Below are positions 25,630-28,578 of a DNA stretch of 28,578 bases, piece by piece. Both the position numbers and the translations under genes were made by a program. Within the stretch, counting starts at the first letter, position 1, and each line of letters starts with the position of its first letter. This stretch comes from Paracoccaceae bacterium (GTDB lineage Bacteria > Pseudomonadota > Alphaproteobacteria > Rhodobacterales > Rhodobacteraceae), in the NCBI GenBank assembly GCA_003512825.1, contig DOOI01000137.1, positions 1 through 28,578 on the forward strand. The letters are read 5' to 3'. The notes under the pieces were generated by a model. The model saw only the letters and a program-made list of their open reading frames with translations. It was not told the origin of the DNA and did no database searches.

Positions 25630-26736
25630 ATGTCCAACCCATCGCTCCTCATCCTGCCCGGCGACGGCATCGGCCCCGAAGTCATGGCGGAAGTCCGCAA
25701 AATCATCGACTGGTTCGGTGCCAAGCGCGGCGTCACCTTCGATGTCTCCGAAGACCTCGTTGGCGGCTGCGCCTATGACAAACACGGCACGCCGCTGCAT
25801 GACGCCACCATGGCGAAAGCGCAGGAAGTGGACGCCGTGCTGCTCGGTGCCGTGGGCGGCCCCAAGTATGACACCCTCGATTTCTCTGTGAAACCCGAGC
25901 GCGGCCTTCTGCGTCTTCGCAAGGAAATGGACCTCTACGCAAACCTGCGCCCGGCCCAGTGCTTTGACGCGCTGGCAGATTTCTCGTCGCTGAAAAAAGA
26001 CGTGGTCGCTGGCCTCGACATCATGATCGTGCGCGAACTGACCTCGGGCGTCTACTTCGGTGAGCCGCGCGGTATCTTCAAAGAAGGCAACGAGCGCGTC
26101 GGTATCAACACCCAGCGTTACACCGAATCGGAAATCGAGCGCGTTGCACGCTCGGCCTTCGAACTCGCCCGCCGTCGTGGCAACAGGGTCTGCTCGATGG
26201 AAAAGGCCAACGTGATGGAATCCGGTGTTCTGTGGCGCGAAGTCGTCCAGAAAATCCACGACGCCGAATATCCCGATGTCGAGCTGTCGCATATGTATGC
26301 CGACGCAGGCGCGATGCAGCTCACCCGCTGGCCCAAGCAATTCGACGTGATCGTCACCGACAACCTCTTCGGCGACCTTCTCTCTGATCTGGCCGCGATG
26401 CTCACAGGCTCGCTCGGTATGTTGCCCTCGGCGTCACTGGGCGCACCAATGGCAAATGGCCGCCCGAAAGCGCTCTACGAGCCCGTGCACGGCTCGGCAC
26501 CCGATATCGCGGGCCAAGGCAAAGCCAACCCCATCGCCTGCATCCTCTCCTTCGCGATGGCGCTGCGCTATTCCTTCGACATGGGCGACGATGCGACCCG
26601 CGTTGAAAAGGCCGTAGAGCAAGTGCTCGCCGATGGCGTTCGCACCGCTGATCTGATGGGCCCCGAAGGCGGCAAGCCTGTCTCGACGTCCGAGATGGGC
26701 GACAAGATCCTCGCCGCGCTCGACGCCAGCCTCTGA
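25630..26736 (+). CDS. leuB: 3-isopropylmalate dehydrogenase
   Basis: A 368-residue NAD-dependent beta-decarboxylating dehydrogenase that oxidises 3-isopropylmalate to the keto acid that gives 2-oxoisocaproate, the step after LeuCD. Motifs are [11 protein letters not shown] (8-18), the substrate arginines in [34 protein letters not shown], the metal and catalytic region [20 protein letters not shown] and the NAD site [18 protein letters not shown]. The start [13 protein letters not shown] fits the family; ATG 25597 would add 11 residues. It is separated from leuCD by two unrelated genes and has its own strong terminator. Confidence 0.97.
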   Translation: MSNPSLLILPGDGIGPEVMAEVRKIIDWFGAKRGVTFDVSEDLVGGCAYDKHGTPLHDATMAKAQEVDAVLLGAVGGPKYDTLDFSVKPERGLLRLRKEMDLYANLRPAQCFDALADFSSLKKDVVAGLDIMIVRELTSGVYFGEPRGIFKEGNERVGINTQRYTESEIERVARSAFELARRRGNRVCSMEKANVMESGVLWREVVQKIHDAEYPDVELSHMYADAGAMQLTRWPKQFDVIVTDNLFGDLLSDLAAMLTGSLGMLPSASLGAPMANGRPKALYEPVHGSAPDIAGQGKANPIACILSFAMALRYSFDMGDDATRVEKAVEQVLADGVRTADLMGPEGGKPVSTSEMGDKILAALDASL

Positions 26737-26759
26737 TCCAGACCTGATTGGTTTCTTTT

Positions 26760-26791
26760 GGGGCGGGGCGCTGATCCAAGCGTCCCGCCCC
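26760..26791 (+). terminator. Terminator after leuB
   Basis: GGGGCGGGGCGCT (26760-26772) pairs with AGCGTCCCGCCCC (26779-26791), 13 bp with one G-U pair and a 6-base loop, followed by TTCTCATTT. Confidence 0.85.
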
Positions 26792-26813
26792 TTCTCATTT
26801 GGAAAGCCGTGCC

Positions 26814-27695
26814 ATGCCTCTCGCCCAAACCCCCTCCGCTGTGCGCGGCTTCGCCTTTGGCCTTGGCGCCTTCGGCCTTTGGGCCATCCATGACGTCGTG
26901 ATCAAATCCTTGGGTCCAGTCATGCCAGTCTGGCAGATGATGTTCTTTCTCAATCTCTTCTGGTTGCCCTGCATCGTGGTGCTCTTGATTATCGACACCG
27001 AGCCAGGGTCGCTTCGCCCGGTCAATCCCCGCCTCCTGATGCTGCGCTCGGTGCTCTCGATCTGCGTCAGCCTGCCGATATTTTTCGCCTTCACCCAACT
27101 CAAGCTGGCTGAAACCTACTCGATCCTGTTTTCCACGCCGCTCTGGATCACCGCACTGTCCATGCCGCTCTTGGGCGAACGCGTGGGGCCACGGCGCTGG
27201 GCTGCGGTGATCGTGGGCTTTATCGGGGTGTTGATCGTGCTCCGGCCCGGCCTCAGCCCCATCGCCATTGGCCATGTTTCCGCAATGATCGGAGCCTTCT
27301 TTGCCGCTGTGGTTTTCCTCATCATGCGCCGCCTTGGCCGCGACGAACGCACGGGCGTGCTCATGCTCTACCCGGTGCTGACAAATCTATTGATCCTGCC
27401 ATTCTTCCTGATCTTTCTTGGTTTCGAGCCGATGACGCTGCCCAATCTTGGCGCAACAGCCTTGATGGCCTTCCTCGGTTTTGCAGGAACCGTGTGCATT
27501 ATCACCGCCTATCGCTACGCCGATGCGGCGATGGTCGCACCATCGCAATATTCACAAATCCTCTGGGCCACGGGCTTCGGCATCTTACTTTTCGGAGAAA
27601 CCCCCGGCTGGAATGTGGCCCTCGGCGGGCTCATCATTGTGGGCTCCGGAGCCTATATTACATGGCGCGAACACCAACTCTCCAAACGCCCCTAA
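26814..27695 (+). CDS. DMT superfamily transporter (EamA family)
   Basis: A 293-residue inner-membrane protein with about ten membrane segments in two repeated EamA halves. The first half begins GFAFGLGAFGLWAIHDVVIK and the second near AIGHVSAMIGAFFAAVVFLI; each ends with a segment of the type WAAVIVGFIGVLIVLRP (first half) and NVALGGLIIVGSGAYITWRE (second half). Family members export amino acids, nucleosides or other metabolites; the substrate cannot be read here. ATG 26814 follows GGAAAG at good spacing; the TTG at 26799 is less likely. It follows the leuB terminator and may be transcribed by itself. Confidence 0.9.
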   Translation: MPLAQTPSAVRGFAFGLGAFGLWAIHDVVIKSLGPVMPVWQMMFFLNLFWLPCIVVLLIIDTEPGSLRPVNPRLLMLRSVLSICVSLPIFFAFTQLKLAETYSILFSTPLWITALSMPLLGERVGPRRWAAVIVGFIGVLIVLRPGLSPIAIGHVSAMIGAFFAAVVFLIMRRLGRDERTGVLMLYPVLTNLLILPFFLIFLGFEPMTLPNLGATALMAFLGFAGTVCIITAYRYADAAMVAPSQYSQILWATGFGILLFGETPGWNVALGGLIIVGSGAYITWREHQLSKRP

Positions 27696-27712
27696 ATCGC
27701 CCGTGCGATCTC

Positions 27713-27741
27713 TTGCCAAGTGCGAAAAGGCGGTGTATCGC
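27713..27741 (+). promoter_or_regulatory. Promoter of tRNA-Pro
   Basis: TTGCCA (27713-27718) and TATCGC (27736-27741) are exactly 17 bases apart, and the tRNA begins 12 bases later. Confidence 0.55.
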
Positions 27742-27753
27742 CCCCACCACGGT

Positions 27754-27830
27754 CGGAGCGTAGCTCAGCCTGGTAGAGCACTGTCTTCGGGAGGCAGGGG
27801 CCGGAGGTTCGAATCCTCTCGCTCCGACCA
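27754..27830 (+). tRNA. tRNA-Pro(CGG)
   Basis: A full cloverleaf: acceptor CGGAGCG/CGCTCCG, D arm GCTCAGCCTGGTAGAGC, anticodon stem CTGTC/GGCAG around TTCGGGA, and T arm GGAGGTTCGAATCCTCT. The anticodon is CGG. The 3' CCA is encoded (27828-27830). Confidence 0.96.
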
Positions 27831-27834
27831 ATTC

Positions 27835-27856
27835 AAAAAGAAACCCAACGGGGTCT
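27835..27856 (-). terminator. Terminator of the sigma-54 regulator gene
   Basis: On the - strand AGACCC (27856-27851) pairs with GGGTTT (27846-27841) over a 4-base loop, then CTTTTTG. It lies just past the stop of the - strand regulator fragment. Confidence 0.7.
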
Positions 27857-27866
27857 ATGGCAAAGC

Positions 27867-28547
27867 CTAGTCCGGCTTCCCGAGCCCGAATTTTTTGATC
27901 CTGTAATCCAGTTTGGCGCGGCTCATACCCAGCTTGCGGGCCGTCTCGGATATGTTCCATTTGGTTTCAACAAGCGCAGTTCGCAGCAACTCGATTTCGA
28001 GCGTCTCAAGCGTGCTTTGCCCGCTGGGCGCGCTGCCCGAGGGCCTGCTGACATGAAGCTTTGAATTCCGCGTCATTTCAGCCAGCTTTTCCAAAGACGA
28101 GAACATATGGCTGATTTCGATAAAGCCACCAGCTTCGGCAAAGATCAGGCCGCGTTCGATCAGGTTGGACAGCTCCCGCACGTTTCCGGTGAAGTCATAG
28201 CGCAAGAGAATATCAAAGGCAGCGCCCGACAGTCCCTGAACGGTCTTACCATGCCGATTGAAATGGATTTTCAGGAAGTGCGCGACCAAGAGCGGAATAT
28301 CATCGCGCCTCTCGCGCAATGACGGGATCTCGATCGGCAGGACCGACAGGAGATTGAACAAGTCCGAGCGGAAAGCGCCCCGTTCGACCGCATCAACTGG
28401 TGACTTGCCACTGGCGACGATCAGCCGCGTGTCAGGGCGTTGGCGTGTGCGGCCTTGCAAATGGCCCGCCAGCCTTGCCTGATGTCCGTTCGAAAGCGCA
28501 AGCACGTCGTTGAGGAACTGGAGTGCCCCCACTGAATTGGTCCACAA
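27867..28547 (-). pseudogene. C-terminal fragment of a sigma-54-dependent transcription regulator
   Basis: About 226 residues match the second half of an NtrC-type regulator. GALQFLNDVLAL corresponds to Walker B (normally FLDE; here FLND). It is followed by RLIVASGKSPVDAVERGAFR, then LFNLLSVLPIEIPSLRERRDDI, the arginine-finger and sensor regions to DFTGNVRELSNLIERGL, and a Fis-type helix-turn-helix (ALVETKWNISETARKLGMSR). Walker A, the GAFTGA loop that contacts sigma-54 and any sensory domain are missing. Upstream, all three frames on this strand break from the family within the last 46 bases and an in-frame TAA lies at 28562-28560. The listed start is a TTG with no meaning of its own. The gene is probably cut by an insertion; if the fragment were made it could bind DNA but not activate. 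Confidence 0.6.
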
Positions 28548-28578
28548 ACTGGGATAGAATTATCCCATTTCAGGAGGA
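28533..28578 (+). mobile_element. Possible left end of an insertion sequence
   Basis: From TGAATTGG (28533) on, the sequence no longer fits the regulator gene. It contains a hairpin (GGGATA at 28551-28556, TATCCC at 28561-28566) and ends at a perfect ribosome binding site AGGAGGA at the window edge, as if a gene started just beyond. A TG end followed by a short leader and a transposase start would fit. No transposase is visible in the window. Confidence 0.3.

Overview
The window looks like ordinary chromosome from an alphaproteobacterium of the Rhodobacteraceae (Roseobacter group). The reasons are a GC-rich, gene-dense layout, a bacterial homologue of the NDUFS4 accessory subunit of complex I, a COQ8-type ABC1 kinase, a DUF2125 protein, two tandem Lin0512 proteins, and the run rsfS-rlmH-gpmI-envC-like-ctpA. 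This assignment rests on recognising protein families; no database search was possible.

Left part (1-8530). A terminator hairpin and a gene-poor stretch come first. Then follow on the + strand an alpha/beta hydrolase, a Stealth-type sugar-phosphate transferase, a COQ8-like kinase and a photolyase-like flavoprotein whose FAD domain lies at the N-terminus. On the - strand lie two overlapping Lin0512 genes, tRNA-Arg(TCT), a GNAT acetyltransferase, a MYG1-family nuclease and the NDUFS4-like gene.

Middle (8530-20760). A 469-base non-coding gap with a long inverted repeat precedes uvrB. It is followed by a - strand operon of SDR dehydrogenase, a short crotonase and a YggS/PLPBP protein. A divergently transcribed secreted DUF2125 protein comes next. 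The - strand then carries rppH, the tightly packed gpmI/envC-like/ctpA group, and rsfS-rlmH, which serve mRNA decay, glycolysis, cell-wall or envelope turnover and ribosome maturation.

Right part (20760-28578). The leucine pathway occupies the + strand: a short upstream ORF, leuC and leuD, then a strong terminator, a membrane protein and an endonuclease/exonuclease/phosphatase-family protein, then leuB. A DMT permease and tRNA-Pro(CGG) follow. At the edge, the C-terminal part of a sigma-54-dependent regulator appears cut off by what may be the end of an insertion sequence.

Most of the window is housekeeping. The points most worth a second look are the swapped domain order of the photolyase-like protein, the tandem Lin0512 pair, the crotonase lacking both catalytic glutamates, the short ORF before leuC, the inverted repeat before uvrB and the broken sigma-54 regulator. 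I did not find a convincing new defence or mobile system.
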